From positions 1-64,000 of the forward strand of contig JAFEFQ010000239.1 of the NCBI GenBank assembly GCA_018240505.1: a stretch of DNA of 64,000 nt. The letters are read 5' to 3'. This DNA comes from Pseudomonadota bacterium. GTDB lineage: Bacteria; Pseudomonadota; Gammaproteobacteria; Xanthomonadales; Rhodanobacteraceae. Position 1 is the first letter of the stretch. The number at the start of each line of letters is the position of its first letter. Under the pieces are notes generated by a model. It was given only the letters and a program-made list of their open reading frames with translations, was not told the origin of the DNA and made no database searches. A program made the position numbers and the translations under genes. Shown in pieces: positions 17,989 to 26,381 of this stretch.

Positions 17989-19332
17989 TCAGGAGGATTT
18001 CTTCGCCGCGCCGTCCAGCTTCTCGATCGTCGCCGACGACGGCCGTTCGCTAGCCTGCAGGCGCTTCGCCGCCGCTTCGGTCTCTCGCAGCACGCGCAGG
18101 ATATTGCCGGCGGCGAGCTTGGCGAGATCCGCGTCGTTCCAGCCGCGGCGCGCGAGTTCGACGAGCAACGCCGGGTACTTGTCGACGCCGTCGAGGCCCT
18201 GCGGCGTCGACGGAATGCCGTCGAAGTCCGAGCCGATGCCGACGCAGTCGATGCCGCAGACGTTGCGGATGTGCTCGATGTGGTCGGCCACCATCGCGAT
18301 CGTCACGGCCGGCATCGGATGCGCCTTGTCCCACTCGGCCAGCGCGGCCTTGGCGCGTTCGGGCTGGCCGATGTACAGGCCGGCGAACGGCGGCGCGTTG
18401 TAGCGCGTCTGCTCGGCGGCGCGATCGGCCTCCCAGCGCGCGCGCTCGGCCGATACATACGGTGGCGCGAAGTTGACCATGACGATGCCGCGGTTTTTCT
18501 TCACCAGTGCGAGCACGTCGTCGGGCACATCGCGGGGGTGATCGACCAACGCACGCGCGCTCGAATGCGAAAACATCACCGGCGCGGTCGAGACCGCGAG
18601 CGCGGCCTTCATCGTTTCCGGCGAGACGTGGCTCAGATCGACGAGCATGCCGAGGCGGTTCATCTCGCCGACCACGGCGCGGCCGAACGCGGTCAGGCCG
18701 TGATGCTTCGGCGTGTCCGTCGCCGAGTCGGCCCAGTCGTTGTTCTGCGAATGGGTCAGGGTCATGTAGCGCGCGCCGAGGGCGTACATCTGGCGCAGCG
18801 CAGGCAGAGAATTTCCGATCTGATGGCCGCCTTCGATGCCGATCAGCGAGGCGATGCGCCCGGCCTTGCACGCACGCAGCAGATCGTCCGCCGTGCCGGC
18901 CATTTCCATGTCGGTCGGATAGCGCGAGACCATGTTGTGCACGATGTCGATCTGCTCCAGCGTGGTCTGCACCGCGGCAGCGCCGGTCAACGAAGACGGA
19001 ATCCAGACCGACCAGAACTGGCCGCCGACATGGCCCTTGCGCAGACGCGGGATGTCCGTCATCAGCGGCATCCAGTCTTCGGACGTATCCGCGGGGCGCG
19101 GCAGCTTCAACGTGTCGGCGCGCAGGTCCACGCCATCGGCATTGCCGAAGCGCTCACGGATACCCCACGGCAGGTCGTTGTGTCCGTCGATCAGCGGCGT
19201 CGCCGCAAGCACGCGCTCGACCCGCGCGGCGAGCATGGCGTCGGTTTCGGCGGCGGCGAGCGGAGCACAGGCCGCGACGGCAGCGCAGGCGGCAAAGGCG
19301 TACTGGATAGTCGAACGCAGAGTGTTGTTCAT
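17989..19332 (-). CDS. Exported membrane dipeptidase, M19 family
   Basis: M19 (renal-dipeptidase-like) zinc enzymes hydrolyse dipeptides, including those with D-residues. The 447-residue protein has a signal peptide (residues 1-28, ending PLAAA) and a complete metal site: His51 and Asp53 in DGHNDLPW, the bridging Glu in GIEGGHQ, HSQNNDWAD, DLSHVS, SHSSAR and GIGSDFDG. It is the most 3' member of the minus-strand run that starts at 29839, 99 bp after a serine hydrolase gene. Unlike the second M19 protein at 28598-29839, it keeps all canonical ligands, so catalysis is expected. Substrate specificity is inferred from context only. Confidence 0.93.
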   Translation of the reverse strand: MNNTLRSTIQYAFAACAAVAACAPLAAAETDAMLAARVERVLAATPLIDGHNDLPWGIRERFGNADGVDLRADTLKLPRPADTSEDWMPLMTDIPRLRKGHVGGQFWSVWIPSSLTGAAAVQTTLEQIDIVHNMVSRYPTDMEMAGTADDLLRACKAGRIASLIGIEGGHQIGNSLPALRQMYALGARYMTLTHSQNNDWADSATDTPKHHGLTAFGRAVVGEMNRLGMLVDLSHVSPETMKAALAVSTAPVMFSHSSARALVDHPRDVPDDVLALVKKNRGIVMVNFAPPYVSAERARWEADRAAEQTRYNAPPFAGLYIGQPERAKAALAEWDKAHPMPAVTIAMVADHIEHIRNVCGIDCVGIGSDFDGIPSTPQGLDGVDKYPALLVELARRGWNDADLAKLAAGNILRVLRETEAAAKRLQASERPSSATIEKLDGAAKKSS

Positions 19333-19431
19333 GGTGTCTCGCGGTTGGCCAGGAAGTGGAACCCATCCTGGTGCGTTCGCCTCGCGCCGCGCAGGGCGGC
19401 ACGAAGCAAACAGAATCCCGGTTGGGTGCGC

Positions 19432-21006
19432 CTATTTTGACTTTTCCACCGGCGTAAATGACAAGTCCTGATAGTCGTAGCTGAAATCGGCGAGCGGCGA
19501 GACCGGCTTCAGCGTCACGCCGGTGATCTTGCCGTCCGCATCGAGGGCGAAAGTCACATAGGCCGGCTCGATCGTCTTGTCGGTGAAGCGCGTGACGAAG
19601 CTGTCGTACTGCCAGTGGTCTAGCGCGCCGCCCATGCGCGGCGTCGACTTGAACTCGATCGCAAGCCTGCCTTGCACCTGGCTGACTTCGATCCGGCCAT
19701 ACCAGGGATCGGCGTAGGTGCCCGTGTAGCGCGCGAGCGGCAGCGAGGGACCGACCTTGGCCGGCTTGGCCGCGGCGGTCTTGTACGCTTCGAGTGCCTT
19801 GGCCAGGCGTTCCTTCTTGTAGGCGATGAATTTCTCCGGCCAGTCGTTGGTCGGCACGCCGAGATAGTGGTCGAGCAGTTCGTAGAGCAGGCCGTACAGG
19901 ATTTCGCCGTCTTCACTGTTGATCTCGATCGCGAAACCGACCTGCTTGTCCGGCAGCAGCGCCACGACCGTCTTGAAGCCGAGCACCGCGCCGCCGTGCT
20001 TCAGGATTTTCGCGCCGCGATAATCCTGCACGTCCCAGCCGAGCGCATAGGTATTGAACATCGGCACGGCAAGCTTGAGCGAGTCCGGCAGGGGGTCGAC
20101 GGGCTGGAATACCTGCGGCGTCCACATTTCCTCGCTTTGTTTCGCCGAAAACAGGCGGCCTTCGCTGTCCGGCAACTTGCCGCGGCCGAGCTGGATCGAC
20201 AGCCAGCGCGCCATGTCGTTGGCGCTGACCGCAAGCCCGCCCGCGGGCGCGGCGGCGCGGCCGAGAACGTCGCGCTCGTCGAGACGCTCCTGCCTGCCGA
20301 CGCCGCGCAGACCGCCGTCCATGCGCGCATGCGGATAGGCGCGATCGGCGACCTTCCAGCGCACCTCGTCGTCGCTGGTCGAATGCAGCATGCCGGCCGG
20401 CTTGAACACGTCTTCGGCGACGAACCTCTCCCAGGTCTTGCCGCTGACCGCCTCGATGAGTTGCCCGGCAACCATGTAAAGCACGTTGTCGTAGGCGAAA
20501 CCGTAGCGGAAACTGGTCGCCGGCTTGAGGTAGCGCAGGCGTCGCACCGATTCTGCGCGCGAAAGGCTTCCGCGCGGCACCATCAGCAGATCGCCCTCGC
20601 CCAGGCCCAGCCCGCTGCGATGCACGAGCAGGTCGCGTATCGTGATCTCGCGCGTCACCCAGGGGTCGTACATCGCGAAACCCGGCAGGTGGTCGATCAC
20701 CTTGTCGTCCCAGCCGATCCTGCCGCGATCGACGAGCACGGCGAGCGCGGCCGTCGTCACCGCCTTGCCTGTGGATCCAGTCGGAAAGATCGTGTCGGCA
20801 TCGACCGGTTCGTTCGAGCCGAGTGCGCGCACGCCGAAGCCTTTCGCCATCGTCGCCTTGCCGTTTTCGACGATGGCCACGGCCATGCCGGGCACGCCGA
20901 TCTCCTTGCGCAGTTTTTCGACGCGCGCTTCGAAATCCGCCGGCGGCGCGGCGAAGGCAGAGGCGCCGAACAGCAGCGCACAGAACGATAAAACGGGTTT
21001 GTTCAC
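19432..21006 (-). CDS. Serine hydrolase, class C beta-lactamase/DD-peptidase fold, with DUF3471 tail
   Basis: A 524-residue exported protein with a signal peptide (first 19 residues). Catalytic motifs are STGK at 78-81, YDN at 172-174 and KHGG in the third-box position near residue 345. A C-terminal beta-barrel tail (about 425-524) resembles DUF3471. Such proteins act as esterases, D-aminopeptidases or DD-peptidases. The start is GTG at 21006 with a strong AAGGAGG 4 nt upstream, and GTGA overlaps the stop of the upstream YkvI-type transporter, which implies translational coupling. The context of dipeptidases and an epimerase favours a D-peptide substrate; that is inference. Confidence 0.88.
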   Translation of the reverse strand: MNKPVLSFCALLFGASAFAAPPADFEARVEKLRKEIGVPGMAVAIVENGKATMAKGFGVRALGSNEPVDADTIFPTGSTGKAVTTAALAVLVDRGRIGWDDKVIDHLPGFAMYDPWVTREITIRDLLVHRSGLGLGEGDLLMVPRGSLSRAESVRRLRYLKPATSFRYGFAYDNVLYMVAGQLIEAVSGKTWERFVAEDVFKPAGMLHSTSDDEVRWKVADRAYPHARMDGGLRGVGRQERLDERDVLGRAAAPAGGLAVSANDMARWLSIQLGRGKLPDSEGRLFSAKQSEEMWTPQVFQPVDPLPDSLKLAVPMFNTYALGWDVQDYRGAKILKHGGAVLGFKTVVALLPDKQVGFAIEINSEDGEILYGLLYELLDHYLGVPTNDWPEKFIAYKKERLAKALEAYKTAAAKPAKVGPSLPLARYTGTYADPWYGRIEVSQVQGRLAIEFKSTPRMGGALDHWQYDSFVTRFTDKTIEPAYVTFALDADGKITGVTLKPVSPLADFSYDYQDLSFTPVEKSK

Positions 21007-22115
21007 AAAGCCTCCTTTGCGACTGAACGGGTGCGTTGGCGCCACAGGCGCGCCACGCCGAACGTCATCAGCGGCAGCACGTAGACCACGAGAAAGATCG
21101 CGGCGAGCGCGCGGTAGCCCCTGGCGATCAGCGCGACGAGGCCGAAGCGGCCGGCAAGCAGCATGCAGCCGACGAGCAGCACGAGTGCGATCGCGAGGCG
21201 CGCGACCGGCGAAAGCGTCGCGCCGTGGCGCGCGCGCCAGGCCTTGTCGATGCGCTCGTTGATCGCGTGCACCGCGCCGGTGCCGCTTTCGAGCAGGGCC
21301 GCGAAGATCATGAGCTGGAACAACAGATGGAACAGCGGCAAGTTCAACTTCTGCAGGAGGAAGTCCGACGGCAGCGTCTCGTTCGCAATCTGCGGGTACC
21401 AGGCGACCATGCACACGAAGAACAGCAGCGCCGGCAGCATCGCCAGCGGACCGGCGATCGCGCCGGCGATCACCGCATCGCGCGTGCTGGTCAGATGGCG
21501 CAGCACCGGCAGGATCACGACGGCGCCGATGATGTTGTAGCTCGCGTACGTCAGCCCGCCCAGCGCCCAGCCTTCGCCGGAAACGGGGCTGGAGAAGCCC
21601 GCGAGGATGCGATCGCCGAAACGGGTGGCGGCGAACACGACGAACAGCGCGTACACCGCGTAGAGCAGAAACGACACGTATTTGAACAGGCGCTCGACCG
21701 AAGCATTGCCGAACGCGGTGAACAGCGTGATGCCCGCCATCAGCGCCAGCGTGCCGGCGATCCCGGGCAGGGCGAACATCGCCTCCCCTATCGCCCCCGC
21801 GGCCGCGCCGAACACGGCGAGGATCAGGATCACGAACAGGACGTAGGCCGCCTCGAAAACAACCCAGCCCGGCCCGAGCAGGGCGCGCACGAAGCTCAGA
21901 TAATCCCTCGCGTCGTGCAGGCGCGCGAAAACGAATGTCGCGATGCAGACCGCGCTCCAGATCAGCGTCGCCAGCAGCATCCCGGCGACGCCGCCCCAGG
22001 GTCCGCTCGGCATGAAAAATTCGGCGAGTTCGCGCCCGGTCGCATAGCCGCCGCCGATGACGACGGCCTTGAATGCGAAGCCAGGCAGAAGAAAACGTTG
22101 GAACCAGGACGACAT
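21003..22115 (-). CDS. YkvI-type multi-helix membrane transporter
   Basis: A 370-residue integral membrane protein with about ten hydrophobic helices. It starts WFQRFLLPGFAFKAVVIGGGYATGRELAEFF, a glycine-rich segment typical of the YkvI/LeuT-fold group of putative amino-acid or ion symporters. Other marks are GLTYASYNIIGAVVILPVL near 195-213 and the conserved LLFQLMIFAALLESGTGAVHAINERI near 265-290. The transported compound is not known for the family. Coupled to the following serine hydrolase by a 4-nt overlap, it is a candidate importer for amino acids or dipeptides released by the peptidases of this cluster. Confidence 0.78.
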   Translation of the reverse strand: MSSWFQRFLLPGFAFKAVVIGGGYATGRELAEFFMPSGPWGGVAGMLLATLIWSAVCIATFVFARLHDARDYLSFVRALLGPGWVVFEAAYVLFVILILAVFGAAAGAIGEAMFALPGIAGTLALMAGITLFTAFGNASVERLFKYVSFLLYAVYALFVVFAATRFGDRILAGFSSPVSGEGWALGGLTYASYNIIGAVVILPVLRHLTSTRDAVIAGAIAGPLAMLPALLFFVCMVAWYPQIANETLPSDFLLQKLNLPLFHLLFQLMIFAALLESGTGAVHAINERIDKAWRARHGATLSPVARLAIALVLLVGCMLLAGRFGLVALIARGYRALAAIFLVVYVLPLMTFGVARLWRQRTRSVAKEAL

Positions 22116-22166
22116 GATCGTGTGCTCAACCGCGGGTCGACTGGAAAGGCATCGCCGTGGCCGACC

Positions 22167-23156
22167 TCAGCCCCAGATCTCGGGGCCGCACCAGATCGTG
22201 CCGTCGGCATAGCGCGCACGCGGCTCGGGATCGTTGGCGATGAGCAGCGGTCCGTCGAGGTCGACGTAGTCGCAAATCTGGCCGAGCACGAACGCCGGCG
22301 CCATCGACAGGCTCGTGCCGCACATATTGCCGACCATGACGCCGAGGCCGAGCCGCCGCGCCTCGCGCGCGATCGCAAGGCCCTCGGTGAGGCCGCCGCA
22401 TTTGTCGAGCTTGATATTGACGACATCGAAGCGGCCGACCAGGCCGGCCGTGTCGGCGAGCGTCAGCGCCGACTCATCGGCCGCAATCGGAATCGGCGAG
22501 ACATAACCTTCAAGATCGGCCTCGCTCCCGCGCTGCAGCGGCTGCTCGAGCAGCGACACGCGCGCCGCGACGAGGCCGCGCACGAGCGCGTCGACATCGC
22601 CGATGGCGTAACCGCGGTTCGCGTCGACGCCGAGCCATGCATCGGGGCACGCCGCGCGCACTGCGTCGACACGCGCAAGATCGAGATCGAGTTCGCCGGT
22701 CAGTTTCAATTTCAGCGAACGTGCGCCGACGAATCTGCGCGCACCCGCGGCCATCGTTTCCGGGGCTTCGGCGCCGAGGGTGAATGTCGTCACCAGCGGC
22801 CTGACGGGAGGCATGCAGGCCAGCGCCAAGACGCTGCGGCCGCCGCGCTTCGCGTCGAGATCCCACAGCGCACAGTCGACCGCGTTGCGTGCGCCGCCTG
22901 CAGGCATCAATTCCTGCAGGCCGGCGCGGTCGATGCCGGATTCGATTTCGGCGCGACATCCCTCGATCGTCGCCACCAGGCTCTGCGAAGTATCGCCGAG
23001 ATAGTAGACGCCCGCGGCCTCGCCGCGACCGCGATGCGCGCCTTCTTCGAGCGTGACGATCACCGCATCCTGCTTCTCGAACACGTATCCGGAAATGCGG
23101 AACGGCGCGACGAAGCGCAGTTGCTCGACTGCGATATGCAATTTGCGCCGCGGCAT
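22167..23156 (-). CDS. Enolase-superfamily dipeptide epimerase (L-Ala-D/L-Glu epimerase or DgcA-type racemase)
   Basis: A 329-residue enolase-superfamily enzyme with a complete muconate-lactonizing-type active site: Lys149/Lys151 (KLK), metal ligands Asp178 (VDAN), Glu204 (LEQP) and Asp227 (ADES), and the opposite base Lys249 in NIKLDKCGG. The late DLDG block is typical of L-Ala-D/L-Glu epimerases. Such enzymes convert the D-Glu of stem-peptide fragments to L-Glu. Related racemases named DgcA act on N-acetyl-D-Glu made by DgcN, and a DgcN homologue lies three kilobases upstream in the same run. Its ATG overlaps the upstream stop (TGATG). Confidence 0.87.
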   Translation of the reverse strand: MPRRKLHIAVEQLRFVAPFRISGYVFEKQDAVIVTLEEGAHRGRGEAAGVYYLGDTSQSLVATIEGCRAEIESGIDRAGLQELMPAGGARNAVDCALWDLDAKRGGRSVLALACMPPVRPLVTTFTLGAEAPETMAAGARRFVGARSLKLKLTGELDLDLARVDAVRAACPDAWLGVDANRGYAIGDVDALVRGLVAARVSLLEQPLQRGSEADLEGYVSPIPIAADESALTLADTAGLVGRFDVVNIKLDKCGGLTEGLAIAREARRLGLGVMVGNMCGTSLSMAPAFVLGQICDYVDLDGPLLIANDPEPRARYADGTIWCGPEIWG

Positions 23157-25126
23157 CAGAAGTTCGTCCCGAAGCGGAACAGGTTGAGCACGAGTGCCGT
23201 CCACAGCACGACCAGCGCCGACAACACGAGCGCGATGCTCCAGGTCTTCGCCGGCCAGCGGCGACCGCCGCGCCACACCGCGACCAGATTCCACAGCAGC
23301 GCGAGGAAGCCGCCGACAAAGACGACAAAGCCGAACAACTGCGCGAACCAGAGCAGACCGTCGACGCTCGAACTCATGTTGCCGACGTCCTTTAGCAGGA
23401 AGACAAAGACCCCGGTCCAGACGAGCACGCCGGCAACGATCGCAGTCGAGGCGAGCCTGCTCCAGTGGAACGCGGCCAACGACGTACCCGCGAGAGCGAG
23501 CTTCGCCCCGTAGCGGCGCCGCACCAGCGCCGCGATCGGCCAGGTGATTGCGGTCAACAGCAGGGCGATCAGGCTCGCGCAAAGCAGCGGCAGCACCAAA
23601 GCACTGTCCCGGTACCAGGGTGCGCGGTCGAACACGGTGAACGGCGAGACCATGTCGAAACTCCAGCGCACGACCTTGCCGTCGACGACTTTCGCCGCGA
23701 GCCGCTGATGGCTGTCGTCGTCGCGCCAGAGGAACGGCGCGATCTCGGTCCAATGCCGCGGCTTGCCGTTGAGGCCTGGAAACGGCACGACGATACCGCC
23801 TTTGTCGTCTGCGGCGACTTTCATCTGGGTGAGGAAATTCGCCGCGGCGAGGAAGTTGGAATACGAGCCGCGCGATCCGTCCCAGGTACCGGCGATCAGC
23901 GCCGCGTGCTCCTTCGCGGTCCTCTCTTCGACCTTGCCGTCCTTCGGCGTGACGTCGGGGAAATAGCGGTCGACGAAATCGGCGAACAGGGCGATGCGCA
24001 ACTGATGCGCGGCGCCTTCCTTGCCTGCGCTGTTGAACGAGACATAGAAACCCGTGTTCTCCTTCAGCAGCAGATGCAGGGAAGTATGGAAATAATCCGT
24101 GTCGCCCAGATGCGCGATGATCTCGCGACCATTGAGGTTGGTTTCGAAGAAGCCCAATTCCATGCGGTTCAGCGGCGGCAGGATATCGAGCGGGCTGTTG
24201 TGCATCTTTTCGGCCGTGTCGGCACGCAGGATGCGATGGCCGTCGTACTCGCCGTTGTTGAGGTGCGCGAGCATGAAATGCGCCATGTCCTCGCCGGTCG
24301 AGGACAGCGCGCCGGCCGGTGCCTGCGCGACGAACTCGAACGGCTTCGCCTCGTCCGAGCCCAGTTCGTAGCCCTTCGACATCGACGGCGCGAGATCGGA
24401 CGGCAGCGGCTGCCTGAAGCTCGAATGCCGCATGTCGAGCGGTGCGAAGATGTGCTTGTCCATGTAGTCGTCGAAGCTTTCGCCCGACACGCGCTGCACG
24501 ACATAGCCCGCGAGCGTGGTCGCGTAGTTCGAATACGCGGGAGTCGTGTCCGGCGCGAATACGCGCTTGGGCACCCAACGGCTGACCACGGTCTTGAGCG
24601 CCGGCATGGTTTCCGCGGAGTGGGTCAGGATGTCCTTGACCTGCTCCTCGAAGCCGGCCGCGTGCTGCATCATCTGCCGCATCGTGACCGGCTTGCCGTC
24701 GCGTTCGGGAATCTTGAAGTCCAGGTACTGGTTGACGTCGGCATCGAGATCGATCCTGCCCTGCTCGACGAGCTGCATCACCGCGGTCCAGGTGAACAAC
24801 TTCGATACCGAGCCCGGGCGGAACAGCGTCGTCTTCGGATCGACCGGCCTGCGTGCGGCGACGTCGGAATATCCGTAACCGCGCTCGCTCAGGATCTGCC
24901 CGTCCTTGACCACCGCGACGACGGCGCCGGCGATGTCACCGGTCGCGAGCGCGTAAGGCATGTAACCGTCGAGCCAGGCGTCGAGATCCGCCTTCGTCAG
25001 CACGACGGCGCCGGCTTCGGCCATCGGTGGCGGCGACGCGACGACAGGGTCGGCCGGCGTCTGCGCCGACAGCGATACGGTCGCGAGCGCGGAAAATGCC
25101 GCAGCGAGCCATCTTTTCTTGTGCAT
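23156..25126 (-). CDS. Serine hydrolase (beta-lactamase fold) with C-terminal membrane helices
   Basis: A 656-residue protein. It has a signal peptide (MHKKRWLAAAFSALATVSLSAQ), then a class C beta-lactamase/D-aminopeptidase domain with SVSK at 106-109, YSN at 198-200 and a HLGD third box near 315. A beta-rich middle domain follows (about 400-500) and then about four C-terminal transmembrane helices (about 500-655: LLCASLIALLLTAITWPIAA, AGVLVWTGVFVFLL, LFGFVVFVGGFLALLW, ALVLSALVVLWTALVLNL). This periplasmic-domain plus membrane-bundle layout occurs in serine hydrolases of proteobacteria and Bacteroidetes. GAGAGGAAC precedes the ATG. A 163-bp gap separates it from the dgcN-like gene, so a second promoter is possible. 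Confidence 0.88.
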   Translation of the reverse strand: MHKKRWLAAAFSALATVSLSAQTPADPVVASPPPMAEAGAVVLTKADLDAWLDGYMPYALATGDIAGAVVAVVKDGQILSERGYGYSDVAARRPVDPKTTLFRPGSVSKLFTWTAVMQLVEQGRIDLDADVNQYLDFKIPERDGKPVTMRQMMQHAAGFEEQVKDILTHSAETMPALKTVVSRWVPKRVFAPDTTPAYSNYATTLAGYVVQRVSGESFDDYMDKHIFAPLDMRHSSFRQPLPSDLAPSMSKGYELGSDEAKPFEFVAQAPAGALSSTGEDMAHFMLAHLNNGEYDGHRILRADTAEKMHNSPLDILPPLNRMELGFFETNLNGREIIAHLGDTDYFHTSLHLLLKENTGFYVSFNSAGKEGAAHQLRIALFADFVDRYFPDVTPKDGKVEERTAKEHAALIAGTWDGSRGSYSNFLAAANFLTQMKVAADDKGGIVVPFPGLNGKPRHWTEIAPFLWRDDDSHQRLAAKVVDGKVVRWSFDMVSPFTVFDRAPWYRDSALVLPLLCASLIALLLTAITWPIAALVRRRYGAKLALAGTSLAAFHWSRLASTAIVAGVLVWTGVFVFLLKDVGNMSSSVDGLLWFAQLFGFVVFVGGFLALLWNLVAVWRGGRRWPAKTWSIALVLSALVVLWTALVLNLFRFGTNF

Positions 25127-25289
25127 GGTCGTTCCTCTCACAGCGATCGGTTGCTTGCCTTTCCCGTCATTTCCGCGGATCCGTACTTCCCGGCCTTTCC
25201 TCGAGCGGCGTTGCGCGAGGCACCGGGCTTCCGCAGTGGCGATGCGGCTTTTGCACACTGTCGACGGCGGATTGCGTTTGTCGATGCGC

Positions 25290-26333
25290 TCATGCAAGAC
25301 AGGCATCGACCAGTTTTTCGAATTCCTCGCCGCCGCGAACCGGATCGGCCACGGCCAGCTTCAGCCGCGCGCTCGCGTGCGCCAGCCATTCGCGCGCCTC
25401 GCCTTCGCCCAGACCCGACGTATTCACGCTGACGCCCGCGCAACGGATCCCTGCATTCGTGCGCCTGCCCATGTACAGATTGAGATCGATCGCCTCCTCG
25501 AGGCTCGGCAGCGCGTAGTCCGGATAACCCGCCACGTGCTCGCGCCCGGCTTCGTGGCAGACCACGATCACATCGGGTTGGCTGCCGTGCAGCAGACCGA
25601 GCGAAACGCCAGCGTAGGCCGGATGGAACAGCGAACCCTGCCCTTCGATCACGTCCCAGTGCGCGGGCGGCGCGTCGGGACTGAGCATCTCGGCCGCGCC
25701 TGCTTCGAAGTCGGAAATCACCGCGTCCATCGGCATGCCGGAACCTGCGATCAGGATGCCGGTCTGCCCGGTCGCGCGAAAATCGGCGTCGACTCCGCGC
25801 GCAGTGAACGCACGCGCCAGCGCAAGCGCCGTATACTTTTTCCCGAGCGCGCAGTCGGTGCCGACCGTCAGCAGGCGCTTGCCGCCGCGTTTGCGCCCGG
25901 TTGCAATCGGAATATTCGGCGGCGGCACGCGCACGTCGATCAGGCGGCGACCGCAGCTTGCGGCCGCAGCCGCAAGCTGCGGCACGTCGCCGAGCCGGCG
26001 GTGCATGCCGCTGACCAGATCGAGTCCGGATTCGAGTGCTTCGAGCAAGAACGGTATCCAGCCCGTGGCGATCGCGCCGCCGACGTTGGCGACGCCGATG
26101 ACCATGCCACACGCGCCGCGCAAGCGTGCTTCCTTCGGCGTGAGCCGCGGCAGGCCGGTCGTCACCGTCGCCGCACTCGTCGACCACTCACCGATGCAGC
26201 GATCCGGCGCCCAGTCGCGCAGGCCGAACGCGGTCTTCGCATAGGTCGTCTCGGTCGTATCACCGAGGAACAGCAGGTACGGCGACGGCAGTTTCTCGAT
26301 CGCGGAGTCGCGGGTCAACGGTTTGGTTTGCAT
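25290..26333 (-). CDS. dgcN: DUF1611 protein, DgcN-type D-glutamate N-acetyltransferase homologue
   Basis: A 347-residue DUF1611 protein. The N-domain starts SPYLLFLGDTTETTYAKTAFG. The C-domain has the family's nucleotide/CoA-type loop GTDCALGKKYTALALARAF near 175-193, GQTGILIAGSGMPMDAV near 210-226 and DVIEGQGSLFHPAYAGVSLG near 246-265. DgcN members are reported to acetylate D-glutamate as the first step of a D-Glu catabolic route, partnered by the enolase-family racemase DgcA. The assignment rests on recalled family motifs. Position between the TonB receptor and the serine hydrolase/epimerase pair fits D-Glu salvage. Confidence 0.75.
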   Translation of the reverse strand: MQTKPLTRDSAIEKLPSPYLLFLGDTTETTYAKTAFGLRDWAPDRCIGEWSTSAATVTTGLPRLTPKEARLRGACGMVIGVANVGGAIATGWIPFLLEALESGLDLVSGMHRRLGDVPQLAAAAASCGRRLIDVRVPPPNIPIATGRKRGGKRLLTVGTDCALGKKYTALALARAFTARGVDADFRATGQTGILIAGSGMPMDAVISDFEAGAAEMLSPDAPPAHWDVIEGQGSLFHPAYAGVSLGLLHGSQPDVIVVCHEAGREHVAGYPDYALPSLEEAIDLNLYMGRRTNAGIRCAGVSVNTSGLGEGEAREWLAHASARLKLAVADPVRGGEEFEKLVDACLA

Positions 26334-26381
26334 GCATGTTCCTTCAAGGCTTTCCCCTTGCGCAGTCCCCTGAAACGGTAC

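Noticed and set aside
17955-17995. GACGC/GCGTC stem between the VanY and M19 stop codons
   Set aside because: Short stem, no U-run on either strand. Not distinct from background GC dyads.
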